From assembly GCF_016917755.1 (NCBI RefSeq), contig NZ_CP070326.1, positions 5,518,001 to 5,582,000 of the forward strand: a stretch of 64,000 bases of DNA. Direction: 5' to 3'. This DNA is from Streptomyces noursei (lineage in GTDB: Bacteria > Actinomycetota > Actinomycetes > Streptomycetales > Streptomycetaceae). Both the position numbers and the translations under genes were made by a program. Shown here one piece after another: positions 16,452 through 25,561 of the stretch. Every line of letters begins with the position of its first letter. Position 1 is the stretch's first letter. The notes under the pieces were generated by a model, which was given only the letters and a program-made list of their open reading frames with translations, ran no database searches and was not told the DNA's origin.

Positions 16452-17159
16452 GTGCGCAGCAGAACGCTTGCCCTCGCCACCGCCTCCGGCGCCGCCCTCC
16501 TCACCGCAGCGGCCCTTCCCGCCGCCGCCCAGCCGGCCGCCCACCGGGCCGCGCCGCACGCCGCCCTCCAGGAGGGCTCGGTCTCCGCGGCCCAACTGCT
16601 CGCCAAACTCAAGGACTGCAAGCAGATATCCAACGGCAAGTACCGGACCGACGAGGAGACCTCGGCCACCGTCCCGGTCTGCGGCAAGAACGGCGCCGTC
16701 TTCTGGAAGGCCGACATGGACATCGACTGCGACGGGCAGATCACCGCGCAGTGCAACGCCGACACCGACCCCTGGTTCCAGGACGACACCCGCTTCCGCC
16801 AGTCCGACGGCAAGCCGTTGAACGCCGCGAAGCTCCCCTATGTCGTGGTGCCCAGCGTCAGCGGCATCTGGAACTACGAGTCCGCGGGCATCAAGGGCGG
16901 CGGCGTGGTCGCCCTCATCTACAACAACCAGGTCGAATACGCCGCCGTCGGCGACACCGGACCGGAGAAGATCATCGGCGAGGCGTCCTACGCGGCCGCC
17001 AAGGGGCTGGGCATCGACCCCAACCCCGAGACCGGCGGCGCGGATGCGGGCGTCACCTACCTGCTGTTCAAGGACTCCCAGGCATCGCCGATCGAGAGCC
17101 ACGCCGATGCGGTCGCTCGCGGCGACGCCCTGGCGAAGGCGTTCCTGCAACAGAACTGA
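16452..17159 (+). CDS. Secreted chitosanase, glycoside hydrolase family 75
   Basis: A 235-residue exported protein: basic N-terminus, hydrophobic core (TLALATASGAALLTAAALPA) and Ala-X-Ala cleavage near residue 30. The mature part has GH75 blocks KYRTDEETSATVPVCGKNGA, VFWKADMDIDCDGQ, TDPWFQDDTRF, LPYVVVPSVSGIWNY, GGVVALIYNNQVEYAAVGDTGP, IIGEASYAAA and ITYLLFK-like VTYLLFKDSQ. GH75 enzymes cut beta-1,4 bonds in chitosan by inversion; acidic residues in KADMDIDCDG belong to the catalytic region. Several Cys pairs suit extracellular folding. The GTG at 16452 has AGAAGGG upstream; the frame before it lacks a signal-peptide start. Confidence 0.85.
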   Translation: MRSRTLALATASGAALLTAAALPAAAQPAAHRAAPHAALQEGSVSAAQLLAKLKDCKQISNGKYRTDEETSATVPVCGKNGAVFWKADMDIDCDGQITAQCNADTDPWFQDDTRFRQSDGKPLNAAKLPYVVVPSVSGIWNYESAGIKGGGVVALIYNNQVEYAAVGDTGPEKIIGEASYAAAKGLGIDPNPETGGADAGVTYLLFKDSQASPIESHADAVARGDALAKAFLQQN

Positions 17160-17168
17160 CGGGCGGTG

Positions 17169-17198
17169 GGGCGGCGGCCCGCGCCGGGACCGCCGCCC
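17169..17198. terminator. Terminator hairpin between convergent genes
   Basis: Nine-base arms (17169-17177 with 17190-17198) and a 12-base loop lie between the chitosanase stop and the end of the ArsR-type gene. Confidence 0.5.
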
Positions 17199-18308
17199 TC
17201 AGCGCAGCACGCCCTCAAGGAAGTCGCTGCCCAGCCGGGCCACCACCTGGAGGTCCAGCTGGTGCAGCACATAGCGCCCGCGGCGCCGGGTCTGCAGCAG
17301 CCCCGCCTTCTTCAGCACCGCGATGTGCCGCGACACCTCCGGCGGCGTGATGCCGAACGCCGTCGCCAGCTCCCCCGTCGTGTGCGGCCCCCGCGACAGG
17401 GTGCGGCACAGCTGCATCCGCATCGGGTGGCCGAGTGCCTCCAGCCGTTGCTGGACGAGCTCCAGCGTGGCCGGGGCGGGCAACTCCGGGCTGGCGACCG
17501 GGTATTGGAGCACCGGGCGCCAGCCGGGCGCGTGGCTGAACAGCAGGTGCGGCCAGCCGAACGAGGTCGGGAGCAGGGTGAGCCCGGGATCGGCGGGGTC
17601 GGCGAACGCCGTTGTGCGCCCGCTGGCCAGCTTGTCGACCAGGATCCGGGTGGTGCCGCTGCCGTCCTGCGTCTCGTCCAGCGTCAACGCCCGCGAGGTC
17701 GCGGCCAGCGTCTCGGCCAGGCCCTTGCGCCGCAGCAGCTCGGTCTTGTGCCGGGCGTCGGCGGCGAGTTGGATGCCCACCCGCCGCCAGATGTCCCCGA
17801 AGAAGGCGTCCTCGCAGTCCTCGAACAGGCGGCGCAGCCACACCCGCAGCCCGTCAGGGTCGGTCAGCATCCGATCCGTGAACGCCGCCTGCCGCGGGCC
17901 ACGGGCCGCCGCCATCTCCCGTACCCGCGCCCGTTCACCGGCGTCGACCAGGGGCGACGGCGTGGGAAGCGTGTACCTGGCCGAGCAGTTGATCTCGAAG
18001 AAGGCGGCCACGAACCGCTCGTCGTCGATCGTGTCCAGCGCGTCCAGCTCCTCCCGCAGCGTCGCCTTGGGGTGGGCGGGCAGCAGGATGTCGGAGCGGG
18101 AGGACCGCCACAGGAAGTCCGCCTCGCACAGCCGGTCCGCCAGGTCGGTCTTCAGCCCGGCGTTGGTCGCGGTGACCCAGCCGTGCAGCCCCGGATGGTG
18201 GCCCGGCTCGGACAGCGCGTGCAGCGCCGCACTCAGCTCGGCCAGCGGGGAGGGCGTGAAGACGACGCGCTCCGGCGGCAGCCCGGTGATGTCGATGACG
18301 TTGGCCAT
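17199..18308 (-). CDS. ArsR-type transcriptional regulator with DUF5937 domain
   Basis: A 369-residue protein. Residues 1-265 form the DUF5937 region (starts VIDITGLPPERVVFTPSPLA), a domain of unknown ligand found fused to winged helices in actinomycetes. Residues about 285-365 are an ArsR winged helix (LEALGHPMRMQLCRTLSRGP, TTGELATAFGITPPEVSRHI, VLKKAGLLQTRRRGRYVLHQL). No metal-binding Cys pair is seen in the recognition region, so a metal role is unlikely. It is divergent from a small-protein gene; a 12-bp perfect inverted repeat lies in between. CATGAT at a leaderless distance precedes its ATG. Confidence 0.85.
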   Translation of the reverse strand: MANVIDITGLPPERVVFTPSPLAELSAALHALSEPGHHPGLHGWVTATNAGLKTDLADRLCEADFLWRSSRSDILLPAHPKATLREELDALDTIDDERFVAAFFEINCSARYTLPTPSPLVDAGERARVREMAAARGPRQAAFTDRMLTDPDGLRVWLRRLFEDCEDAFFGDIWRRVGIQLAADARHKTELLRRKGLAETLAATSRALTLDETQDGSGTTRILVDKLASGRTTAFADPADPGLTLLPTSFGWPHLLFSHAPGWRPVLQYPVASPELPAPATLELVQQRLEALGHPMRMQLCRTLSRGPHTTGELATAFGITPPEVSRHIAVLKKAGLLQTRRRGRYVLHQLDLQVVARLGSDFLEGVLR

Positions 18309-18343
18309 GGACCTATCATGCGCGAGGCCGTGACCTGCGGTGT

Positions 18344-18372
18344 CGTCGATTGACGGCTCTCGTCAATCGACG
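18344..18372. promoter_or_regulatory. Perfect 12-bp inverted repeat, probable operator
   Basis: CGTCGATTGACG at 18344-18355 is repeated in reverse complement at 18361-18372 with a five-base spacer. It sits 36 bp before the ArsR-type start and 37 bp before the divergent small gene, so one dimer could control both. Confidence 0.6.
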
Positions 18373-18408
18373 CGCCAGAGACCGCTCGGCCGTCCCACAG
18401 TGAGGGAC

Positions 18409-18726
18409 ATGAACGCCATGCAGCAGCATCTCCTCGACAGCTACCGCGCCGCCCAGCGAGGCGAGGCCACCCCGCCCGCACCGTACGCGGAAACCGCCCG
18501 CACCGTCCGGGAGGTCCGGCAGTGGCGCCGCTTCCAAGCCGTGGTCAGCGAACCCGCCGAGCGCTGGTGGGGGCGCGGCGGACGGCTGGCACGCGCCACC
18601 GCGGCACTGCTGGCGCACGGCCCCCGCCCGCTGGACGGCGGCCCCGCCGGACCGGCCCGTCCCGTCGCCGGACGGCTCCCCGCCGAGCACGACGGCAGGC
18701 ACCGCGCGGGAACGGCCCGGGCATGA
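18409..18726 (+). CDS. Small hypothetical protein
   Basis: A 105-residue protein of unknown function with a helical N-terminal half (MQQHLLDSYRAAQRGE, TVREVRQWRRFQAVV) and a Pro/Gly/Arg-rich tail that continues to the stop without recognisable structure. GAGGGA precedes the ATG at 18409. It shares an intergenic operator-like repeat with the ArsR/DUF5937 regulator and may be its target. The real end could be functionally earlier, since the last 40 residues look like low-complexity sequence. Confidence 0.5.
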   Translation: MNAMQQHLLDSYRAAQRGEATPPAPYAETARTVREVRQWRRFQAVVSEPAERWWGRGGRLARATAALLAHGPRPLDGGPAGPARPVAGRLPAEHDGRHRAGTARA

Positions 18727-18901
18727 ACCACCCCGGCGGCCACGGCACGAGCGTGAACCGTCCGCGCAGCAAACGCCCGGGCACGACCCGCACGAGCACC
18801 AACGGCCCTGCCGGGAGCTCGTGGGGGGCTTCGCGGTGGTCCTCGCCGAGGTCCGCGCGAGATGCGTCGCCGGGGCGCCCGGGGGGCCGCGCCGGCCGTC
18901 G

Positions 18902-20125
18902 TCAGCCGTCGATGCGCCGGACGAAGTCGCCCACCGCCGTGCGTATCTCCTCCGCCGTCCACTCCAGCGCGGGGGAGGCGACCGTGACCTCCGTCATCGC
19001 CACTCCCGGCGGTCCGACCGAAGCCGGCTCGAACCACCTGCCGAACAGCGTCGTCCGGGTCTCCTCCGCCTGACGGGTGCCCGCCTCGTTCAGAACCTCC
19101 GGTGGATACGGCAGCCATACCTGGAATTCATGGGTGTGCGGCTCCTCGGGGTGGATCCGGAACCAGGGCACGCCGGCCTCCGCCAGACCCTCCCGCAGCG
19201 CCCGGGCGACGACCTTGGCCTGGGCCACGTACCGCGGCAGCCGCGGAAGCTCCTGCTCCAACCCGACCAGCGCGGCGAGAGCGGTCGGCCACTGCTGGAA
19301 GAGCTGACCGCCGTAGCGGTGCCGCCAGGCCCGGGCCTCCTCGACGAACTCCTCGGTGCCGGCCAGGGCGGCGCCCGCTATCCCGCCCAGCGATTTGTAG
19401 AACGAGACGTAGACGCTGTCCGCGAGGGCGGCGATCTCCGGGAGCTCCCTGCCGAAGTGCGGTGCGCACTGCCACAGCCGGGCGCCGTCGAAGTGCACCA
19501 CCGCGTCCAGGTCCCGCGCCGCGGCGACCGCCGACGTCAGCTCCTCCCAGCTGGGCAGGACGTATCCGGCGTCCCGCAGCGGGAGTTCGAGGGCGAGGGT
19601 GCCGAAGGGTTCCTGGAGATCGTAGATCTCGCCGGCGGTCGGCAGGCGCGGGGCGCCCGTCGGATGCACCATGCGCAGCCCGCTGACCACCGCGTACGCG
19701 TCGCGCTCATGCACCTCCAGGTGGGACAGCGGGTGACCGGCGACCGTCGTACTGCCCGTGCGGCCCGCCCAGCAGCGCAGCGCCACCTGCTGCGCCATCG
19801 TGCCGGTCGGGAAGAACACGGCGGCCCCGGTGCCCAGCGCGTCGGCCGTCCGACGCTCCAACTCCCCGACGATGCCGTCGTCGTTGCCGTAGAAGTCCGT
19901 CCAGTCGTCGAGGCCGTAGACGCCGGGGGCGTCGGCCGTCAGACGGGCCAGCCGCTCGGCGATCGTCTCCGGCGGGCGGGCGCCGGACAGTGTCCGCACC
20001 GAGCCGCGGCAGGCGGCGAACCGCCGCTCCCGGTCGTCGGCCGCGGCGACCACGGTGTCCTCCATCGCGCCGTCCCCGCCGGTGTGCTTCCCGGCGTCTG
20101 CCGGGTGCTTTCCGCCCTCGATCAT
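18902..20125 (-). CDS. Threonine aldolase-like PLP enzyme (beta-eliminating lyase family)
   Basis: A 407-residue fold-type I PLP enzyme. Motifs are VYGLDDWTDFYGNDDGIV near the start, AVFFPTGTMAQQVALRCW (PLP phosphate loop), HLEVHERDAY, LDAVVHFDGARLW (the Asp that pairs with the pyridine nitrogen) and DSVYVSFYKSLGG with the PLP-binding Lys near residue 245. Family members split beta-hydroxy amino acids such as L-allo-threonine to glycine and an aldehyde. The protein is longer than typical aldolases (about 350) at both ends. The ATG at 20125 has AGAGG upstream; GTG at 20134 is an alternative. It stands alone. Confidence 0.82.
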   Translation of the reverse strand: MIEGGKHPADAGKHTGGDGAMEDTVVAAADDRERRFAACRGSVRTLSGARPPETIAERLARLTADAPGVYGLDDWTDFYGNDDGIVGELERRTADALGTGAAVFFPTGTMAQQVALRCWAGRTGSTTVAGHPLSHLEVHERDAYAVVSGLRMVHPTGAPRLPTAGEIYDLQEPFGTLALELPLRDAGYVLPSWEELTSAVAAARDLDAVVHFDGARLWQCAPHFGRELPEIAALADSVYVSFYKSLGGIAGAALAGTEEFVEEARAWRHRYGGQLFQQWPTALAALVGLEQELPRLPRYVAQAKVVARALREGLAEAGVPWFRIHPEEPHTHEFQVWLPYPPEVLNEAGTRQAEETRTTLFGRWFEPASVGPPGVAMTEVTVASPALEWTAEEIRTAVGDFVRRIDG

Positions 20126-20313
20126 GTCCCCCACCTCTGCTTCGTCCCGCGCCGTCCGCGCGAGGTGTCGTATCGATCATCGCGCGGGCGCCGCCGGCGC
20201 GGCGAGCCCTGTGGATAACTCTCCGAACAGGGCGGAGTGAGGCGTTCCGTTTCTGCTCGGAGACCCTCGTCTCACCCTCGGTACAGCTCTCCGGGCGGTG
20301 GGAGGCACTCGCG

Positions 20314-20319
20314 TAGCAT
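20314..20319 (+). promoter_or_regulatory. Candidate -10 (TAGCAT) for the pan-nad operon
   Basis: TAGCAT lies 53 bases before the GTG of the DUF2520 gene and is the only good -10-like hexamer near it. A GGAAGG ribosome site follows at 20357-20362. The -35 is not clear. Confidence 0.3.
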
Positions 20320-20372
20320 GGCGACGAATCGTCCGGTACCCCTCGCGGACTGGAACGGAAGGCCGTTGCCAC

Positions 20373-21587
20373 GTGAACCCACATCCCTCCATCGAGGCCC
20401 AGGACAGGCCCGCCCGGCTCACCGTCGGAGTCGTCGGGGCAGGCCGCGTCGGGCCGGCGCTCGCCGCGTCGCTGCAGCTCGCGGGGCATCGCCCGGTGGC
20501 CGTCTCGGGGGTCTCCGACGCCTCGGTGCGGCGCGCCGCCGACCTGCTGCCCGGTGTCCCGCTGGTCCCCCCGGCCGAGGTGCTCGCCCGTGCGGACCTC
20601 GTGCTGCTGACCGTCCCCGACGACGCCCTGGCCGACCTGGTGCACGGCCTCGCCGAGACCGGCGCCGTACGGCCGGGCCAACTGCTGGTGCACACCTCCG
20701 GGCGCTTCGGCACGGCGGTGCTGGAGCCGGCGACCCGGGCCGGCGCGCTGCCTCTGGCGCTGCACCCGGCCATGACGTTCACCGGCACGTCCGTGGACGT
20801 GCAGCGGCTGGCCGGCTGCGCCTTCGGGGTGACCGCGCCCGAGGAACTCCGGATGGCCGCCGAGGCACTGGTCATCGAGATGGGCGGAGAGCCAGAGTGG
20901 ATCGCGGAATCCGCCCGTCCGCTGTATCACGCGGCGCTCGCCATCGGCGCGAACTACCTGGTCACGCTGGTGGCGCAGGCCATGGAGCTGCTGACGAAGG
21001 CCGGTGTGCGGGCCCCGGACCGGATGCTCGGCCCGTTGCTCGGCGCGGCCCTGGACAACGCGCTGCGCTCCGGTGACGCCGCCCTGACGGGCCCGGTCGC
21101 CCGGGGGGATGCGGGGACCGTTGCGGCCCATGTGGCGGAGCTGCGCAAGCACGCCCCGCAGGCCGTCGCCGGCTATCTGGCCATGGCCCGTACGACGGCC
21201 GACCGGGCGCTGACGCACGGTCTGCTCAAGCCGGAGCTGGCGGCGGAGCTGCTGGACGTGCTCGCGGGCCCGGCCCCCGATGGCGGTACTGCCGGTCCGG
21301 CCGCGTCTTCCGGAGGGCAGGCGCCCTCCGACCCGCCGTCCGGGACCGAGGGCGAGGCCGAGGACGAACGGGATCGTGATCGCGACCGTCCCGAGGGTGC
21401 CGAGGGGGCCGAGAGGGCCGAGCGGTCCACGGACGCCGATCACCCCGACCGGACCGTGGACACCGATCCCACCTCCGGTCCCATCCGTCCGGAATCCACT
21501 GGCCCGTCTGAAGGCCCCCGGCCCACCCGGCCCGACTCGCCCGATTCCGCATCCCCCGACCTCGGCCCCCACGGAGGCGACGCATGA
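20373..21587 (+). CDS. Rossmann-fold/DUF2520 oxidoreductase, candidate ketopantoate reductase
   Basis: A 404-residue cytoplasmic protein. It opens with a dinucleotide-binding motif (VGVVGAGRVGPALAASL, near residue 20), then VLLTVPDDALADLV, HPAMTFTG and the DUF2520 helical domain (PLYHAALAIGANYLVTLVAQ, LLGAALDNALR, TGPVARGD). Folds and gene order resemble ketopantoate reductases: its stop overlaps panC (ATGA), and no panE is nearby. The reductase role is inference. From about residue 300 to the end the sequence is Pro/Ser/Asp/Glu-rich and probably disordered. The GTG at 20373 places the Rossmann motif at the usual distance from the start. Confidence 0.8.
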   Translation: MNPHPSIEAQDRPARLTVGVVGAGRVGPALAASLQLAGHRPVAVSGVSDASVRRAADLLPGVPLVPPAEVLARADLVLLTVPDDALADLVHGLAETGAVRPGQLLVHTSGRFGTAVLEPATRAGALPLALHPAMTFTGTSVDVQRLAGCAFGVTAPEELRMAAEALVIEMGGEPEWIAESARPLYHAALAIGANYLVTLVAQAMELLTKAGVRAPDRMLGPLLGAALDNALRSGDAALTGPVARGDAGTVAAHVAELRKHAPQAVAGYLAMARTTADRALTHGLLKPELAAELLDVLAGPAPDGGTAGPAASSGGQAPSDPPSGTEGEAEDERDRDRDRPEGAEGAERAERSTDADHPDRTVDTDPTSGPIRPESTGPSEGPRPTRPDSPDSASPDLGPHGGDA

Positions 21588-22771
21588 CCTCCTCGCCCGT
21601 CAGCCCGACCCCGGACGCCGCTCGCACGGCGCCGGAACCCCAACTCGTGCGCACCGCCGCGGCCCTGCGCGCGCTGCCGCGCCGCAGCGGTGTACGGGCC
21701 GTCGTCATGACCATGGGGGCGCTGCACGAGGGGCACGCGGCCCTGGTCCGGGCCGCCCGGGAGCGGGTCGGGCCGCAGGGCCAGGTCGTCGTCACGGTGT
21801 TCGTCAATCCGCTGCAGTTCGGGGCGGGCGAGGACCTGGACCGCTACCCGCGGACCCTGGACGAGGACGTGCTGCTGGCCGCCCGGGCGGGCGCGGACGC
21901 CGTCTTCGCGCCGTCGGTCGACGAGGTCTACCCGGGCGGGGAACCGCAGGTCCGCGTGTCCGCCGGCCCCATGGGCACCGTCCTGGAGGGCGCCAGCCGC
22001 CCCGGGCACTTCGACGGGGTGCTCACCGTCGTCGCCAAGCTGCTCCATCTGACCGCGCCGGACCTGGCGTTCTTCGGGGAGAAGGACGCCCAGCAGCTCG
22101 CCGTGATCAGGCGGATGGCGGCCGACCTGAATTTCCCCGTCGAGGTCGTCGGCGTCCCGACGGTGCGGGAGGCCGACGGGCTGGCCCGTTCCAGCCGCAA
22201 CCGCTATCTGTCCGGCCCGGAGCGGTGCACCGCGCTCGCGCTGTCCGCGGCGCTCTTCGCGGCCCGCGACCGGCTCACCGCCGAAGAGGCGCTGCGCGCC
22301 CGCGCCGCCTCCACCGGGCACCCCGTGCAGGACCGTTCCGCGGCGCTGGCCGCCCTCGGGGAGGACCGGGCGGCCGCCGACGCGCACGCCGTCGCCTACG
22401 CCGCCTCGGGCCCGCCGCACGGCCCGTCGGTGGCCCGCGCGGCCGCCGGCGCGGTGCTGGAGGACGCGGCCCACCTGGACCCGCCGCTCCACCTGGACTA
22501 CCTGGCCCTGATCGACCCGCGCGACTTCACCGAGGTCCCGGACGACTACGAGGGCGAGGCGGTCCTCGCGGTGGCCGCCAAGGTGGGCACCACCCGGCTC
22601 ATCGACAACATCCGGCTCGTGTTCACCGCGGGCGCCGCCCCGTATCCGGCCGCCGCCCAGGGACGGCACGGCGGCCCCCAGGGGAAGTCCGCGCCCGCGC
22701 CGGTCTCCGGAGCCACCCGCAAGAGCAGGAAGTCCACCCCACCCCAAGGCCCCCTCGGAGCGACCCGATGA
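21584..22771 (+). CDS. panC: Pantothenate synthetase
   Basis: A 395-residue enzyme that joins pantoate and beta-alanine using ATP. The nucleotidyl-transferase motifs are MGALHEGHAALV (HIGH-like, near residue 44), VFVNPLQFGAGEDLDRYPRT, SRPGHFDGVLTVVAKL, FFGEKDAQQLAVIRRM and ARSSRNRYLS (KMSKS-like loop). The family is usually 280-310 residues; the extra length is an Ala-rich insert after residue 225 and about 45 basic residues at the C-terminus with no hydrophobic core. It is coupled to the gene upstream and to nadB downstream (ATGA both times). Confidence 0.95.
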   Translation: MTSSPVSPTPDAARTAPEPQLVRTAAALRALPRRSGVRAVVMTMGALHEGHAALVRAARERVGPQGQVVVTVFVNPLQFGAGEDLDRYPRTLDEDVLLAARAGADAVFAPSVDEVYPGGEPQVRVSAGPMGTVLEGASRPGHFDGVLTVVAKLLHLTAPDLAFFGEKDAQQLAVIRRMAADLNFPVEVVGVPTVREADGLARSSRNRYLSGPERCTALALSAALFAARDRLTAEEALRARAASTGHPVQDRSAALAALGEDRAAADAHAVAYAASGPPHGPSVARAAAGAVLEDAAHLDPPLHLDYLALIDPRDFTEVPDDYEGEAVLAVAAKVGTTRLIDNIRLVFTAGAAPYPAAAQGRHGGPQGKSAPAPVSGATRKSRKSTPPQGPLGATR

Positions 22772-24531
22772 CCGCTACCGGAACCGCCACCGGACCCACC
22801 GGCATACGACTCACCGCCCCCGCCCCCGGGTGGTCCATCACGGCGGACGTCGTCGTCGTGGGCTCCGGCGTCGCCGGGCTGACCGCCGCGCTGCGCTGCG
22901 CCGCCGCCGGTCGCCGGACCGTCGTCGTCACCAAGGCCCGCCTCGACGACGGCTCCACCCGTTGGGCGCAGGGCGGGATAGCCGCGGCCCTGGGGGACGG
23001 CGACACCCCCGAGCAGCACCTGGCCGACACCCTCGTCGCGGGCGCCGGCCTGTGCGACGAGGAGGCCGTGCGGGCCCTGGTGACCGAGGGCCCGGACGCC
23101 GTCCACCGGCTGATCGAAGCGGGCGCCCGCTTCGACACCGCCCACGGGAGCGACGAGATCGCGCTCACCAGGGAGGGCGGCCACCACCGCAACCGGATCG
23201 CGCACGCCGGCGGCGACGCCACCGGCGCGGAGATCTCCCGTGCACTGGTCGCCGCGGTCCGCTCCGCGGGACTGCGCACCATCGAGAACGCGCTGGTCCT
23301 GGACCTCCTCACGGACGCCGAGGGCCGGACGGCCGGCGTCACCCTGCACGTCATGGGGGAGGGCCAGCACGACGGCGTCGGTGCCGTACACGCGCCGGCG
23401 GTGGTGCTCGCCACCGGGGGCATGGGCCAGGTGTTCTCCGCGACCACCAACCCGGCCGTCTCCACCGGCGACGGGGTGGCCCTGGCGCTGCGCGCCGGTG
23501 CCGAGGTCTCGGACCTCGAATTCGTCCAGTTCCACCCGACCGTGCTCTACCTGGGACCGGAGGCGGAGGGCCAACAGCCGCTGATCTCCGAGGCCGTACG
23601 CGGCGAGGGTGCCCACCTGGTCGACGCGGACGGTACCCGTTTCATGGTCGGACAGCACGAACTCGCCGAGCTGGCCCCGCGCGACATCGTGGCCAAGGCG
23701 ATCCTGCGCCGGTCCCTGGAGCAGGGCGTCGAGCACATGTACCTGGACGCCCGCCACTTCGGCGCCGAGATGTGGGAGCGCCGTTTCCCGACCATCCTGG
23801 CCGCCTGCCGCGTGCACGGCATCGATCCGGTCACCGAGCCGATCCCGGTCGCCCCGGCAGCCCACTACGCCTCCGGCGGCGTCCGTACGGACCTGTCCGG
23901 CCGGACCACCGTCCCCGGCCTGTACGCGTGCGGCGAGGTGGCCTGCACCGGTGTGCACGGCGCCAACCGGCTGGCCTCCAACTCCCTTCTGGAGGGCCTG
24001 GTGTTCGCGGAGCGGATCGCCGCGGACATCGCCGCCGACGGGCCGGCGGTCCCGGCCTCCGCCCCGGTGGAGACCCGCGCCCCGCTGCCCCTCCTCCAGC
24101 CCGAGGCGCACGTCGCCGTCCAGCGGATCATGACCGCCGGGGCCGGTGTGCTGCGCAGCGCGGCCAGCCTGGCCCGGGCCGCCGAGGACCTCGACCGGCT
24201 CCACCAGGAGGCCGTCGAGGCGGCGTCGGACCCCACTCCCGCATCTGTCAAGGCCCCCGAGCCCGGTGTGGAAGCCTGGGAGGCCACCAACCTGCTGTGT
24301 GTCGGCCGGGTCCTGGTCGCCGCCGCGCGGCGGCGCGAGGAGACCCGCGGCTGCCATTGGCGGGAGGACCACCCGGACCGCGACGATGCCTCCTGGCGCC
24401 GGCACTTCCGCATCACCCTCGGTGCCGACCGCACCCTGAGCGTCCACACCACACAGACCGCCGGCTTTCCGCCGACCGTCGGCCCCGCCCCTCAGTCCGC
24501 CCCTCTTCCCGATACGGAGCCCACCCCGTGA
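22768..24531 (+). CDS. nadB: L-aspartate oxidase
   Basis: A 587-residue FAD enzyme that oxidises L-aspartate to iminoaspartate, the first step of de novo NAD synthesis. FAD motif DVVVVGSGVAGLTAALR (near residue 30), STRWAQGGIAAAL, EGGHHRNRIAHAGGDATG (active-site His and Arg region), ATGGMGQVFSATTNP, QFHPTVLY, APAAHYASGGVRTDL and EVACTGVHGANRLASNSLLEGLVF are all present. The C-terminal helical bundle is complete. Start ATG overlaps the panC stop, and its own stop overlaps nadC (GTGA). The partner quinolinate synthase gene nadA is not in this window. Confidence 0.96.
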   Translation: MTATGTATGPTGIRLTAPAPGWSITADVVVVGSGVAGLTAALRCAAAGRRTVVVTKARLDDGSTRWAQGGIAAALGDGDTPEQHLADTLVAGAGLCDEEAVRALVTEGPDAVHRLIEAGARFDTAHGSDEIALTREGGHHRNRIAHAGGDATGAEISRALVAAVRSAGLRTIENALVLDLLTDAEGRTAGVTLHVMGEGQHDGVGAVHAPAVVLATGGMGQVFSATTNPAVSTGDGVALALRAGAEVSDLEFVQFHPTVLYLGPEAEGQQPLISEAVRGEGAHLVDADGTRFMVGQHELAELAPRDIVAKAILRRSLEQGVEHMYLDARHFGAEMWERRFPTILAACRVHGIDPVTEPIPVAPAAHYASGGVRTDLSGRTTVPGLYACGEVACTGVHGANRLASNSLLEGLVFAERIAADIAADGPAVPASAPVETRAPLPLLQPEAHVAVQRIMTAGAGVLRSAASLARAAEDLDRLHQEAVEAASDPTPASVKAPEPGVEAWEATNLLCVGRVLVAAARRREETRGCHWREDHPDRDDASWRRHFRITLGADRTLSVHTTQTAGFPPTVGPAPQSAPLPDTEPTP

Positions 24532-25556
24532 GCAGCACCCCCGACCTCCCCCTCCTGCAGATCGGCCGGCTCGGCGCCACCCCCGAAGGCGGAGGCTGTG
24601 GCGACGCCTGTGGGTGCGCCGGTGACGGCGACGCCTACGAGCTGGACCCGCTGACCTGTGGGCTCGACCCGGACCTGGCCGCCCTCCTGGTGACCGCCGG
24701 CCTCGACCCCGTCCAGGTCGAGGACATCGCGCACATGGCCATCGAGGAGGACCTCGACCAGGGCGTGGACGTCACCACCGTGGCCACCGTCCCCGAAGAC
24801 GCCTTCGCCACCGGGGACTTCACGGCCCGGGAGCCCGGCACGGTCGCCGGTCTGCGGATCGCCGAGGCGGTGCTCTCCGTCGTCTGCACCGACGAGTTCG
24901 CGGTCGAGCGGCACGTGGAGGACGGCGAGCGGGTCGAGGCCGGGCAGAAGCTGCTGTCCGTCACCACCCGCACCCGCGACCTGCTCACCGCCGAGCGCAG
25001 CGCGCTGAACCTCCTGGGCCGACTGTCCGGGATCGCCACCCTGACCCGCGCCTGGGCGGACGTCCTCGAAGGCACCGAGGCCAAGGTCCGCGACACCCGT
25101 AAGACGACGCCGGGTCTGCGCGCCCTGGAGAAGTACGCGGTGCGCTGCGGTGGTGGGGTCAACCACCGGATGTCGCTGTCCGACGCGGCGCTCATCAAGG
25201 ACAACCACGTCGTGGCGGCGGGCGGCGTCGCGGAGGCGTTCACGGCCGTGCGGCGCGAGTTCCCCGGAGTGCCGATCGAGGTGGAGGTCGACCGGCTCGA
25301 CCAGATCCCGCCGATCCTCGCCGAGGGCGCCGACCTGATCCTGCTGGACAACTTCACGCCCGAGCAGACCCGGGAGGCCGTGGAACTGGTCGCCGGCCGC
25401 GCGATCCTGGAGTCCTCGGGCCGCCTCACCCTGGACAACGCCCGCTCGTACGCGGAGACCGGCATCGACTACCTGGCCGTGGGCGCGCTCACCCACTCCG
25501 CCCGGGTCCTCGACATCGGCCTGGACCTGCGCGAGAGCGACGACGAGAGCCTCTGA
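24528..25556 (+). CDS. nadC: Nicotinate-nucleotide pyrophosphorylase (carboxylating)
   Basis: A 342-residue quinolinate phosphoribosyltransferase: it turns quinolinate and PRPP into nicotinate mononucleotide and CO2. Motifs: EDLDQGVDVTT, ARLRIAE-type GTVAGLRIAEAVL, SALNLLGRLSGIATLT, RDTRKTTPGLRALEKYAVRCGGG, MSLSDAALIKDNH, VEVDRLDQ and IDYLAVGALTHS. Compared with most homologues it has about 50 extra N-terminal residues, which contain a tight Cys cluster (CGDACGC, residues 25-31). The GTG is coupled to nadB; coaX follows six bases after the stop. Confidence 0.95.
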   Translation: MSSTPDLPLLQIGRLGATPEGGGCGDACGCAGDGDAYELDPLTCGLDPDLAALLVTAGLDPVQVEDIAHMAIEEDLDQGVDVTTVATVPEDAFATGDFTAREPGTVAGLRIAEAVLSVVCTDEFAVERHVEDGERVEAGQKLLSVTTRTRDLLTAERSALNLLGRLSGIATLTRAWADVLEGTEAKVRDTRKTTPGLRALEKYAVRCGGGVNHRMSLSDAALIKDNHVVAAGGVAEAFTAVRREFPGVPIEVEVDRLDQIPPILAEGADLILLDNFTPEQTREAVELVAGRAILESSGRLTLDNARSYAETGIDYLAVGALTHSARVLDIGLDLRESDDESL

Positions 25557-25561
25557 TCGCC

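Noticed and set aside
21280..22767. In-frame upstream extension of nadB (over 1000 residues)
   Set aside because: The extension is Arg/Gly/Pro-rich shadow sequence over the DUF2520 and panC genes; nadB starts at the coupled ATG at 22768.
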